Source of the DNA: Anaerococcus vaginalis ATCC 51170
Lineage (GTDB): Bacteria; Bacillota; Clostridia; Tissierellales; Peptoniphilaceae
Assembly: GCF_000163295.1 (NCBI RefSeq)
Contig: NZ_GG700527.1
Location: forward strand, 467,637 to 531,636
DNA: 64,000 nucleotides
Direction of reading: 5' to 3'
The notes below the pieces were generated by a model. The model did no database searches. It was not told the origin of the DNA and worked only from the letters and a program-made list of their open reading frames with translations. Shown here piece by piece: positions 29,173 to 37,083 of this stretch. Position 1 is the first letter of the stretch; each line of letters begins with the position of its first letter. Both the position numbers and the translations under genes were made by a program.

Positions 29173-29205
29173 TAAGTGGGTTTATTTAAAAGAATGGAGG
29201 GAAAT

Positions 29206-29274
29206 ATGCAAATAAATATAATTAAATTACATTTACCTTTTTTCTTTGGTTTACGCTGTTTACAAGTTAGATAA
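29206..29274 (+). CDS. 22-residue leader peptide, copy 1
   Basis: A short reading frame with a strong ribosome site (TGGAGGG) encodes 22 hydrophobic residues ending in LRCLQVR. It is followed 50 bases later by a strong hairpin with a T run. A second, similarly placed frame exists at 48920, and both end with AGA-TAA-CTC. The arrangement fits translational attenuation of the downstream sigma-like gene. The peptide sequence itself is not conserved between the copies. Confidence 0.5.
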   Translation: MQINIIKLHLPFFFGLRCLQVR

Positions 29275-29327
29275 CTCAGTTAAAAAATTAAATACAATTA
29301 CTATTAGAAAGAGTTTCTTTCATTCTA

Positions 29328-29368
29328 GAGGACTAACCATGCCCAAGAGCAGGAGTCCTCCTTTTTTT
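29328..29368 (+). terminator. Attenuator-like terminator, copy 1
   Basis: GAGGACT (29328-29334) and AGTCCTC (29354-29360) form a perfect 7-bp stem around a loop containing ACCATGCCCAAGAGCAGG, followed by CTTTTTTT. It sits between the leader peptide and the sigma-like gene, and is preserved in the copy at 49045. Confidence 0.7.
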
Positions 29369-29410
29369 GTCTGAAAACATAAAGACAAAAAAAGAATGGA
29401 GGAAACATAA

Positions 29411-29821
29411 ATGACAAAAGAATATTACCTTTATGTCGGTGGGCAAAAAATCAAAGTAAGTGAGCAGATATACAAAGTCTACTGGCAAGAAAGAGAACAC
29501 GAAAAATATTTAGAGCAGGTGGACAAGAAAAACCACTTGCTCTTTTTTTCGTCCCTAAATCATGATGGGAATTTCGAAGATAATTTAGAGGATAAAAACG
29601 TTGATGTAGAAAAAGTTGTAGCTACACAAATGATGATTGAAGCACTAAAAAGTGCTTTGTCAAAGTTAAATAGGGATGAGCGGGAAATCATAGAAAGATT
29701 ATATTTCAATGATGAAACACTTCGTGCAGTAGCAAAGACTAAAAATATCTCACATCCAACTTTAATTAAAAGACGAGATAAAATTTTAGAAAAACTAAAG
29801 AAATTTATAGAAGAATTATAA
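29411..29821 (+). CDS. Sigma-70 region 4-like regulator (Tn916 orf7-like), copy 1
   Basis: This 136-residue protein has an N-terminal conserved segment (YYLYVGGQKIKVS) and a C-terminal sigma region 4-type helix-turn-helix (ALSKLNRDEREIIERLYF, then a second helix pair ending in RRDKILEKLKKF). Small sigma-like proteins of this kind (orf7 of Tn916) are known in Gram-positive conjugative elements, where they help switch on recombination genes. It has a GGAGG site and lies upstream of three serine recombinases. A near-identical paralogue lies at 49127. Confidence 0.8.
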   Translation: MTKEYYLYVGGQKIKVSEQIYKVYWQEREHEKYLEQVDKKNHLLFFSSLNHDGNFEDNLEDKNVDVEKVVATQMMIEALKSALSKLNRDEREIIERLYFNDETLRAVAKTKNISHPTLIKRRDKILEKLKKFIEEL

Positions 29822-29835
29822 ATTCTGGTTACCAA

Positions 29836-29884
29836 AGAGGGCAAATTTTCCTTTATAAAGTGAAGGGGAATTTTGTCCTCTTTT
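29836..29884 (+). terminator. Terminator after sigma-like gene, copy 1
   Basis: A long imperfect hairpin pairs AAGAGGGCAAATTTTCC with AAGGGGAATTTTGTCCTC and ends in TTTT. It is preserved at 49551-49600. It separates the sigma-like gene from the conserved non-coding segment. Confidence 0.7.
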
Positions 29885-29909
29885 ATATAAAAAAGAAATT
29901 AATAGAAAT

Positions 29910-30207
29910 TTGAACCGTGACAACTGAATAGACCAAGACAGGACATTAACCATTTGTGGAGCTTTATAATTTCTTCGCCATGACTTTTCTGCTGATAAGG
30001 ATTTCGGTTTAAATAAATACTCTAGCTAAAGGAAGGATATAAGAAAACGAGCGACAAAAAGAAATTATATATTCAGCCTAGGAAACTGATGCATTGAAGC
30101 AAATGGGGATAATGATACTTCTACAGTTGTTGCCGGCTCATCTTGAAAAGGGGCGGTGGTGAAATTCCAATGTCGTGACCTACACGCCTGTTAATGTCAA
30201 AAAACTT
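29910..30207 (+). ncRNA. Putative structured non-coding RNA, copy 1
   Basis: About 298 bases without a credible reading frame share many blocks with 49626-49926: TTGAACC, GAATAGACCAAGACA, TGGAGC, TTTCTGCTGA, GAGCGA, GATAATGATACTTCTA, GCCGGCTCATC, GGCGG-GGTGA-ATTCC and the 3' end AATGTCAAAAAACTT. Conserved blocks separated by variable spacers of different sequence are what a structured RNA or a cis-regulatory leader would show. Both copies lie between a sigma-like gene and a small gene at the head of a recombinase operon. I do not recognise a known RNA family. Confidence 0.5.
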
Positions 30208-30236
30208 AAAAAAATTAAAGATAAGGAGAAGATATT

Positions 30237-30404
30237 ATGTGTGATGAACATAATATAAATACAGAAATGAAAACAGATAAAAAAGATAAACAGATGATAA
30301 ATCAAATTGATGGTTGGAATATAGAAGTTAAATTTAATGAAAATGGATTTAGTTTAGAAAATTTAGTAGAGGAATACATCAAAGAAAAAATTTCTGTCTA
30401 TTAG
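30237..30404 (+). CDS. Small conserved-position protein ahead of serine recombinases
   Basis: A 55-residue acidic/lysine-rich protein (ending YIKEKISVY) begins at an ATG with AAGGAGAAG upstream. It occupies the same place relative to the non-coding segment as xis does in the second module, so it might be a recombination directionality factor, but it has no visible helix-turn-helix. I do not recognise the family. Confidence 0.55.
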   Translation: MCDEHNINTEMKTDKKDKQMINQIDGWNIEVKFNENGFSLENLVEEYIKEKISVY

Positions 30405-30502
30405 GGGCTGACAAAAAATATAAGGAGCGTTATAATATTTTTGTGGAAGCCTAACCTTGGTTCGATTTATTGTATGTAAATTGAATTAAAGGAGGCTTTT
30501 TT

Positions 30503-32221
30503 ATGTTTAAAAACAATTTAGCAAAAGAAAATTTGGCAGTTATGTATTTAAGATTATCAAAAGAAGATGGCGAAAAAACAGAAAGTAACTCTATATCCAA
30601 TCAAAGAGAAATTATAAACTCTTATGCAAGAAAAAATCAAATTCCAATAGTAAAAGAGTATGTAGATGATGGGTATTCAGGTGCAAATTTTGATCGTCCC
30701 AATTTTAAAGAAATGATAAAGGCTGCCTATGATAGAAAGTTCAATACAATTATTGTAAAGGACTTATCAAGATTCGGAAGAGATTATATAGAAGCTGGAA
30801 AATATATTCAAAGAATATTTCCGGAAAATGGTATAAGATTTATATCAGTAAATGACAATTACGATAGTAAAAGTGCAGATATAAACGATACACATCTTAT
30901 ACTTCCTATAAAAAACTTCATCAATGATAGTTATTGCCGAGATATTTCCAATAAGGTAAAAAGCTCTCAAAAGATAAAAAGAGAAAAAGGAGATTTTATC
31001 AGTGCTTTTGCACCTTATGGATATAAAAAGTCTGAGGAGAATAAAAACAAGTTAGTGATTGATAAAAAGATATCGGATATTATCAAAAATATATTTGATA
31101 TGAAACTCTTGGGATATTCCTCAAAGGCAATTGCAGATGAACTAAATCATTTAGGAGTTTTAAATCCAAGAAAATATAAAGAAAGTCAAGGATTTAAGTG
31201 TAATGGATTTCAAAATACAAAAGGTGGAACTTGGTCAGCAAAGACAGTAAATAGAATTATAGAAAATGAAGTATATATTGGAAATACTTTACAAGGAAAG
31301 AGTGTTACTTTAAGTTATAAAAATAAAAAGCAGATAGAAAAAGAGAAAGAAGAATGGATAAGAGTAGAAAATACCCATGAAGCAATTATAAGTAAAGAAG
31401 TTTTTACTATTGCAAATACTATGTTAAAAAGAGATTTGAATAATTCTCGTGGAAAGGACAAAATTGATATTTTTACAGGAATGCTTTTTTGTAAAGAATG
31501 TGGAAGTTCTTTGATTAGAAGGACTGTAAAGTATAAAAAAAGAGAAGAGATATTCTATATCTGTTCAAAGTACAACAAGGGAAAATCTTGCACAAGACAC
31601 AGCATAAAAGAAGAAACTTTAATAAAAGCAGTATCTAAAATAATGAAGTCCTACATTGAATTTAATGAAAATCTATATTCTAAAGTTCAGCGTATAGATA
31701 TAAATAAAAATTTGAAAGACAATCAAATTCCTATACTAAAACGAGAAAAAGCAATGACAGAAGAACTCTTATCTTCCCTTTACCTTGATCTAAAAGAAGA
31801 TGTTATTAGTAAAGAAGAATATCAACTTTTTAGAAAAAACTATACAGAGAAATTGACTAAATTAGATGAAAGTATCGAGTATAGATTAAAAAAACAGGAA
31901 GATACTAAGGAGAAGATTGACAAAAATAAAAGTTGGATCATCGACATTAACAAGTATAAAAATTTATCGGAAATAGATAGATTATCTGTTGTGATGCTTA
32001 TTGATAAAATTTTTATTTCTGAAGATAAGACGATATATGTTAGGTTTAATCATACCGAAGAATTATCTTTACTTGAAGAAATGACAAAAATGGATAAGTC
32101 TGACATTAAAGCTAACACCATAAAAAAGAAAAGTATCGATATAAGCAGGAAGTCAAAAACTATACCCACTGTTATGAATAAAAGTCTTGTAAGGGCTGAA
32201 AGTGAGGTATGCTATGGCTAG
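30503..32221 (+). CDS. Large serine recombinase 1
   Basis: This 572-residue protein has an N-terminal resolvase catalytic domain (VMYLRLSKED with the nucleophilic serine; DLSRFGRDYIEAG), a recombinase domain, a zinc ribbon (CKECG ... CSKYNKGKSC) and a C-terminal coiled coil. This is the architecture of large serine integrases of mobilizable elements. It is the first of three recombinases that overlap end to start, so all three are made together. An AGGAGG site lies upstream; its CCT-AGG-like pairing with AAGCCT at about 30447 could hide the ribosome site. Confidence 0.9.
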   Translation: MFKNNLAKENLAVMYLRLSKEDGEKTESNSISNQREIINSYARKNQIPIVKEYVDDGYSGANFDRPNFKEMIKAAYDRKFNTIIVKDLSRFGRDYIEAGKYIQRIFPENGIRFISVNDNYDSKSADINDTHLILPIKNFINDSYCRDISNKVKSSQKIKREKGDFISAFAPYGYKKSEENKNKLVIDKKISDIIKNIFDMKLLGYSSKAIADELNHLGVLNPRKYKESQGFKCNGFQNTKGGTWSAKTVNRIIENEVYIGNTLQGKSVTLSYKNKKQIEKEKEEWIRVENTHEAIISKEVFTIANTMLKRDLNNSRGKDKIDIFTGMLFCKECGSSLIRRTVKYKKREEIFYICSKYNKGKSCTRHSIKEETLIKAVSKIMKSYIEFNENLYSKVQRIDINKNLKDNQIPILKREKAMTEELLSSLYLDLKEDVISKEEYQLFRKNYTEKLTKLDESIEYRLKKQEDTKEKIDKNKSWIIDINKYKNLSEIDRLSVVMLIDKIFISEDKTIYVRFNHTEELSLLEEMTKMDKSDIKANTIKKKSIDISRKSKTIPTVMNKSLVRAESEVCYG

Positions 32222-33956
32222 AACAAAAAATAGGCATATATCACAATCAGAAACAGAAGTTGTAAAAGTGATTGAAAAAATATACATTGCCGGTATTTAT
32301 GCTAGATTATCACAGGAAAGAAAGGAAGCTTATAGGGATAAAAGTAATTCACTTGAAATGCAGGAAGAACTTTGCATAAAAGCTGCAAACGAAAAAGATA
32401 TAAAGATTTTAAGAGTATACAAGGACTATGAGTATTCTGGAACAAATTTTAAAAGACCTGCATTTATTGAAATGATGGAAGATATCCGAACAGGTAGGAT
32501 AAATTGTATCATCGTAAAAGATATGTCAAGGTTTGGTAGAGAGTATTTAGAAATCGCAAACTATATCGAAAAAGTATTTCCATTTTTGGGAGTTCGATTT
32601 ATTTCCGTAAATGATAATCTGGATACCAAAGACGGTATAAAATCAGATCAGAGTTATGAAATAGCAATAAAAAATATCTTCAATGATTTATACGCAAAAG
32701 ATATTTCAAAGAAAATAAAAGCCTCTAAAGAAATAAAAATGAAACAAGGGTCTTTTATAGGAGCGATGGCTCCGTATGGCTATAAGGTTGATAAAATTGA
32801 TGGAAAAAGAGTTCTGGTGATGGACGAAAAGGCATCAGATGTAGTAAGACTTATCTTTTATATGGCAGGTCAAGGTAAATCCAATATGCAAATAGCAAGA
32901 GAATTGACTAAAACATATACGACACCTGATGAATATAAAAGAACAGGTAAAATTTTTAAGGATAAAGAAGATACAAAACAATGGGATATTTCTTATATAT
33001 CAAAAATGCTTTCTGATGAAGTATATATTGGGAATTTGATTCAAAGAGTATACTCAAATAGACATGATCCAAGTAGGAAAAGTAAGTTTCGTGATAAAGA
33101 AGAGTGGATTATAACAGAGAACACCCACGAAGGGTTAATAGACAAAACTACATTTAAAAATATCAGAGAGATAAAGGAGAAAAAACAAAACTATCTACCT
33201 TACCATTCACTGAAAAACATAATAAAAGACGGAAAAGAAAATGTTGGAGTAAAAATTCAAAGAGATTATAAAAAAGAAGGAAAGTATGACGGCCTCATAC
33301 AATGCAGTGTTTGTGGTAGAAATTTGAAAAAACAATATGGACCACGAGGACTGAAATATCATGATGAGATTTGCTATTGCTATTATTGTAAAGGTGGAGA
33401 CAGATTAAAATTAGAAAAATCTCATGTCAGAATATATGAAACAGACCTAGACAAAATTTTAGTAGATACCTTTAAAAGACTGTTTTCAAGCTTTTATAAA
33501 AAGGATAAAAGATTACAACTAAAAATATATTTAGAAAATATAAGTGCTGAAAAGATAAATCAAGTTTCTATAAAAACAGATGTAAATAATAAAAAGATTG
33601 CTTCTCTTAGGATCAATCTACAAGAACAATATGAAAACTATGTTAAAGGAGAGGTTCTTTTAAGTGATTTTAAAATAGAAAGTAAAAAAATAAATAATCA
33701 AATAAAAACCTTAAAAAATGAGTTAAAAGTTTTTGATGAAAGAATAAGAAATATAAAAAAGAAAAAAAGAGAAATTATAGAATTTATAGATGTACTATTT
33801 TGCTGCTTGGATGCTAAAAGCATAGAAGTTGATAAAGAATTGGTCGATACATTAATTAGCCATATAGAAATATCAGAGTATAAGCAGGTTACCATATATT
33901 TTAAGTTTAATCTTGATAAAGATATGGAAAAGCAGTTGGAGGTAGAGCATGAATAA
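32214..33956 (+). CDS. Large serine recombinase 2
   Basis: This 580-residue paralogue of the preceding recombinase has catalytic block GIYARLSQE, DMSRFGREYLEIA, a recombinase domain, a partly kept zinc ribbon (CSVCGRNLKK ... CYCYYC) and a long C-terminal coiled coil. I use the ATG at 32214 behind AGTGAGG; an in-frame GTG at 32202 is the alternative. It overlaps the upstream gene by eight bases and the downstream gene by eight. Multi-recombinase operons of this sort occur in Firmicute integrative elements, where two or three proteins may be needed together. Confidence 0.88.
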   Translation: MARTKNRHISQSETEVVKVIEKIYIAGIYARLSQERKEAYRDKSNSLEMQEELCIKAANEKDIKILRVYKDYEYSGTNFKRPAFIEMMEDIRTGRINCIIVKDMSRFGREYLEIANYIEKVFPFLGVRFISVNDNLDTKDGIKSDQSYEIAIKNIFNDLYAKDISKKIKASKEIKMKQGSFIGAMAPYGYKVDKIDGKRVLVMDEKASDVVRLIFYMAGQGKSNMQIARELTKTYTTPDEYKRTGKIFKDKEDTKQWDISYISKMLSDEVYIGNLIQRVYSNRHDPSRKSKFRDKEEWIITENTHEGLIDKTTFKNIREIKEKKQNYLPYHSLKNIIKDGKENVGVKIQRDYKKEGKYDGLIQCSVCGRNLKKQYGPRGLKYHDEICYCYYCKGGDRLKLEKSHVRIYETDLDKILVDTFKRLFSSFYKKDKRLQLKIYLENISAEKINQVSIKTDVNNKKIASLRINLQEQYENYVKGEVLLSDFKIESKKINNQIKTLKNELKVFDERIRNIKKKKREIIEFIDVLFCCLDAKSIEVDKELVDTLISHIEISEYKQVTIYFKFNLDKDMEKQLEVEHE

Positions 33957-35469
33957 GATAGCTATATATTTAAGACTTTCTGAAGAAGATTATCACAAAG
34001 TAGATGAAAGTGTAAGTATAGTAAATCAAAGAGATTATATAAAAAGCTACATTGAAAATGAAACATCTTTAAAAAGTTGTGAAATAGAAGAATATGTAGA
34101 TGATGGATATTCTGCTACTAATACAAATAGACCTTCATTTTTAAGGCTTATTGAGGATATAAAGAGTGGTAAAGTAGGAACTATAATTGTAAAAGATATG
34201 TCTAGGTTTTCAAGAGATTATATTTTGCTTGGGGATTACTTAAGCAATATATTACCATTTCTAAAAATACGATTTATTGCTATTAATGACAACTATGATT
34301 CTTTAAAAGAACAAGGCAATGGCTTAGATACAGATACACAGTTTAAGACATTGTATTATGATTTATTCAGTAAGGAATTATCTGAAAAGGTAAGAAGTTC
34401 TATTAGGCAAATTAAATCGCAGGGGAAAAATATAAATTGGGCAGCACCTTTTGGATATATTAAAGATCCTAAAGATAAACATAGTATCATCATTGATGAA
34501 AAAACAGCTTTTATAGTTAAAGAAGCTTTTGATTTATTGCTAAAAGGATATTCCTGTAATCAAGTGGCTAATATATTTAATGAAAAAGGTTATATTACAC
34601 GCTCTGAACGAAAAGAAGAACTGAAACTTTCTGATTATACTGGAAATTTAATTACTGGAAGTGAGGTAAAGAAAAGAGTTTGGACAAACGCAGCTATCTC
34701 ACAGATTACAAGGAACGAACTATATACAGGAGATTATGTATATAATAAATTCAAAGAAACAAAAATAGGTGGAAGAAAAAGAATTTTACTTCCTGAAGAG
34801 GAGTGGAAAATACTTCCAAATACCCATGAAGCGATTATTTCAAGAGAAGTATTTGATGAGGTAAAGAAAATAAAAGAAAAAAGAAGTTTTGGGGGATATA
34901 CAGGAAACAAAAATCGTTCTATTTTTTCTGATAAGATTTTTTGTAAAGAATGTGGTAGACATATGAGTTTTCGCAGTGATATTAGACAAAAGAAAAATTC
35001 GGATAAAATATACAAGTATAAAAGTTATTATTGTAATTTATGTAAAGCTGAGAAAAAACCAAACAATATCAAAGAGAAAGATATTATTGAACTTATAAAA
35101 CCCAAATTAAAAGATTTTAAGATACAAAACACATTAAATGAAGAGAAAGTCATAGAACACAAGAATGTGAAAGAAGAGATTCTAAAGGAAATATCCATAT
35201 TAAACAGTAATTTACAAATCATCTATGAAAACTATAAAAGGAAAAATATTTCAAAAGATGACTATTTAAAGGAAAAATCTTTTATCCAAGATAAAAAGAT
35301 ATTATTGGAGAGTAAGTTGGAAGAATTGAAGTCGGAGAATATTGATTCAAAGAAAGAAACGGATATTGTTATCTTAGATGAGGAAGGTTTGCTGAAAGTT
35401 TATGTGAAAAGTTTAATTGATAAAATAATCGTATCAAGAAGTGGAGAAATAGAAATTGTAGAAAAATAG
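33949..35469 (+). CDS. Large serine recombinase 3
   Basis: This 506-residue protein has resolvase block IYLRLSEED with catalytic serine, DMSRFSRDYILLG, a recombinase domain, a zinc ribbon (CKECGRHMSF ... CNLCKAEKK) and a shorter coiled coil. A GGAGG site lies within the end of the upstream gene. The attachment site of such elements usually adjoins the recombinase operon, so one candidate position is the gap after this gene. No direct repeat could be confirmed within the window. Confidence 0.88.
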   Translation: MNKIAIYLRLSEEDYHKVDESVSIVNQRDYIKSYIENETSLKSCEIEEYVDDGYSATNTNRPSFLRLIEDIKSGKVGTIIVKDMSRFSRDYILLGDYLSNILPFLKIRFIAINDNYDSLKEQGNGLDTDTQFKTLYYDLFSKELSEKVRSSIRQIKSQGKNINWAAPFGYIKDPKDKHSIIIDEKTAFIVKEAFDLLLKGYSCNQVANIFNEKGYITRSERKEELKLSDYTGNLITGSEVKKRVWTNAAISQITRNELYTGDYVYNKFKETKIGGRKRILLPEEEWKILPNTHEAIISREVFDEVKKIKEKRSFGGYTGNKNRSIFSDKIFCKECGRHMSFRSDIRQKKNSDKIYKYKSYYCNLCKAEKKPNNIKEKDIIELIKPKLKDFKIQNTLNEEKVIEHKNVKEEILKEISILNSNLQIIYENYKRKNISKDDYLKEKSFIQDKKILLESKLEELKSENIDSKKETDIVILDEEGLLKVYVKSLIDKIIVSRSGEIEIVEK

Positions 35470-35497
35470 ATGAATAGCATTAAAAGTAACTCATAAT

Positions 35498-35543
35498 CTC
35501 GCCAACTTTAATTTAAATACGCCAAAGTGAAAATAATGGCGAG
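35498..35543. promoter_or_regulatory. Triple GCCA/TGGC repeat, copy 1
   Basis: CTCGCCAAC, 11 bases, TACGCCAA, 10 bases, ATGGCGAG. The same three boxes with identical spacing occur at 52988-53033 in front of the Fic gene, while the bases between them differ. This fits a shared operator. It lies about 115 bases upstream of the KilA-N gene. Confidence 0.6.
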
Positions 35544-35658
35544 GAAATTTGCGGAAATAAATAGTACTGTTTACTATGAGTTGATAGGGTAAATATTTAG
35601 GAACAAATAAAAAAATGATATAATTATAGTTAAAATGAGATATTGTGAGGTGATTTTT

Positions 35659-36462
35659 GTGTCTAAAATAAATGTAGAAGGATCAGAAATTAGCATTATT
35701 GCCATAGATAATAGAGATTATATTTCTTTAACCGACATGGTTAGAAATGTTGAAAATGGTGTGGCACTAATAGAAAAATGGCTAAGGAATAAAAATACAA
35801 TTGAATTTTTAGGAATATGGGAAGAAATGTATAATGCGAATTTTAATTCCACCGAATTCGAGGGAATTAAAAATGAAGCAGGTTTTAATCGTTTTATTTT
35901 ATCGGTTAAACAATGGGTCAATAAGACGAATTCTATTGGAATTATTGCCAAAGCAGGAAGATATGGTGGAACATATGCACATAAAGACATAGCTTTTGAA
36001 TTTGCGTCGTGGGTATCACCTTATTTTAAGCTCTATCTTATTAAAGAGTTTGAGCGCTTAAAAGAAGAAGAACAAAAACAATTAGGTTGGGATATCAAGA
36101 GGAATTTAGCTAAGATAAATTACAAAATTCATACAGATGCAATTAAGAATAAACTTGTCCCTGAGAAATTATCAAAGGAAAGAATAAACTATATCTATGC
36201 AAGTGAAGCAGATATATTAAATGTAGCTTTGTTTGGAATGACAGCAAAAGAATGGCGTGAAAATAATCCGGAGTTAAAAGGAAATATGAGAGACTATGCT
36301 GATATATCACAATTAGTGTGTTTATCAAATCTTGAGAACTTAAATGCTGTTTTTATAAATGAGGGAATGGATGCAACTGAAAGGATAGAAAAATTAAATG
36401 CAATTGCTATTGAACAAATGAGGATTCTAACAGAAAGTGAACGTATAAAAAAGTTAAAATAA
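35659..36462 (+). CDS. KilA-N domain DNA-binding protein
   Basis: This 267-residue protein carries an N-terminal KilA-N domain (YISLTDMVRNVENGVALIEKWLRN; later GRYGGTYAHKDIAFEFASWVSPYFKLYLIKEF), a fold common in phage and mobile-element proteins that binds DNA, followed by a helical C-terminal region. The best start is the GTG at 35659, with GAGGTG seven bases upstream; an in-frame ATG at 35635 has no ribosome site. A TATAAT box lies at about 35618. It may be a regulator or an accessory/defence-type protein of the mobile element; its exact job is unknown. Confidence 0.8.
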   Translation: MSKINVEGSEISIIAIDNRDYISLTDMVRNVENGVALIEKWLRNKNTIEFLGIWEEMYNANFNSTEFEGIKNEAGFNRFILSVKQWVNKTNSIGIIAKAGRYGGTYAHKDIAFEFASWVSPYFKLYLIKEFERLKEEEQKQLGWDIKRNLAKINYKIHTDAIKNKLVPEKLSKERINYIYASEADILNVALFGMTAKEWRENNPELKGNMRDYADISQLVCLSNLENLNAVFINEGMDATERIEKLNAIAIEQMRILTESERIKKLK

Positions 36463-36478
36463 AAGTTTTGTATATAAA

Positions 36479-36506
36479 TTAGGCGATAGAAATATCGTCT
36501 AATTTT
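36479..36506. terminator. Terminator after KilA-N gene
   Basis: TTAGGCGATA and TATCGTCTAA form a 10-bp stem (one G-U pair) with a GAAA tetraloop, followed by TTTT. It lies 17 bases after the KilA-N stop codon. Confidence 0.8.
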
Positions 36507-36531
36507 ATGTAACAATTGCTTGACATTGTAG

Positions 36532-37083
36532 GGGAAGACAACATTGTTAAATCTTATAGGAGGGATTGATCATCAAACAGAGGGGAAAATTATGTTTGAT
36601 GATGTGGAATTAAATAATTTAAATGAGGAAGAATTAACAGAGTATCGTAGAAAGAATATAGGGTTTATATTCCAAGAATACAATCTAATTCCCATCTTAA
36701 ATGTTCGAGAAAATATAATTTTACCTTTAAATTTAGATGGCAAAGAAGCCGATAACGACTATTTAGATGAAATTTTAGATTTGTTAGAGATAAAACAAAA
36801 AATATCTGCTTTCCCAAACCAATTGTCAGGAGGACAACAACAAAGAGTAGCTATTGCCAGAGCTCTCATTTCGAAACCAAAAGTAATTTTAGCAGACGAA
36901 CCAACAGGAAATTTGGATCAAAGAAATAGTCAAAATATAATGGAGCTATTTGTTCAGATGAATAAAAAATTTAATCAAACAATTATAATGATTACACACA
37001 ATTTAGAATTAACAAAGTATTGCGATAGAGTTATACGCATATTAGATGGTCAAATTGTGGAGGATAAAAAAAATGAAAAATAA
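36532..37083 (+). pseudogene. Peptide-type ABC ATPase, truncated inside Walker A
   Basis: The frame can be read back to 36532 as G-K-T-T-L-L-N-L-I-G-G, that is, from the middle of the Walker A motif, and is preceded at once by a TAG stop and unrelated sequence. The rest is complete: Q-loop FIFQEYN, signature LSGGQQQRVA, Walker B VILADEPTGN and H-loop ITHN. About 40 N-terminal residues, including the first part of the P-loop, are missing, as judged against the intact paralogue at 42409. The partner permease follows with overlap. It is probably non-functional and marks a recombination or deletion junction. Confidence 0.82.

Larger units (their letters stand above)
29285..29886 (+). repeat. Long direct repeat, copy 1 (attenuator, sigma-like gene, terminator)
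   Basis: This stretch is highly similar, base for base, to 49001-49602: the attenuator hairpin, the sigma-like gene and its terminator are all shared, and similarity continues in blocks into the following non-coding segment. The two copies are in the same orientation about 19.7 kb apart. Confidence 0.85.

Noticed and set aside
29267..29284. A third TetR-operator-like sequence, AGATAACTCAGTTA, near the first leader peptide.
   Set aside because: The AGATAACTC part is shared with copy 2 at 48986 and is explained as the conserved end of the leader frame (AGA-TAA-CTC). The right half of the palindrome is only partly kept.
29910..30207. Group II intron or known riboswitch (cobalamin, T-box) as an explanation for the conserved non-coding segment.
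   Set aside because: There is no reverse transcriptase, no GTGYG intron start and no riboswitch core that I could identify. The segment is kept as an unassigned putative RNA.
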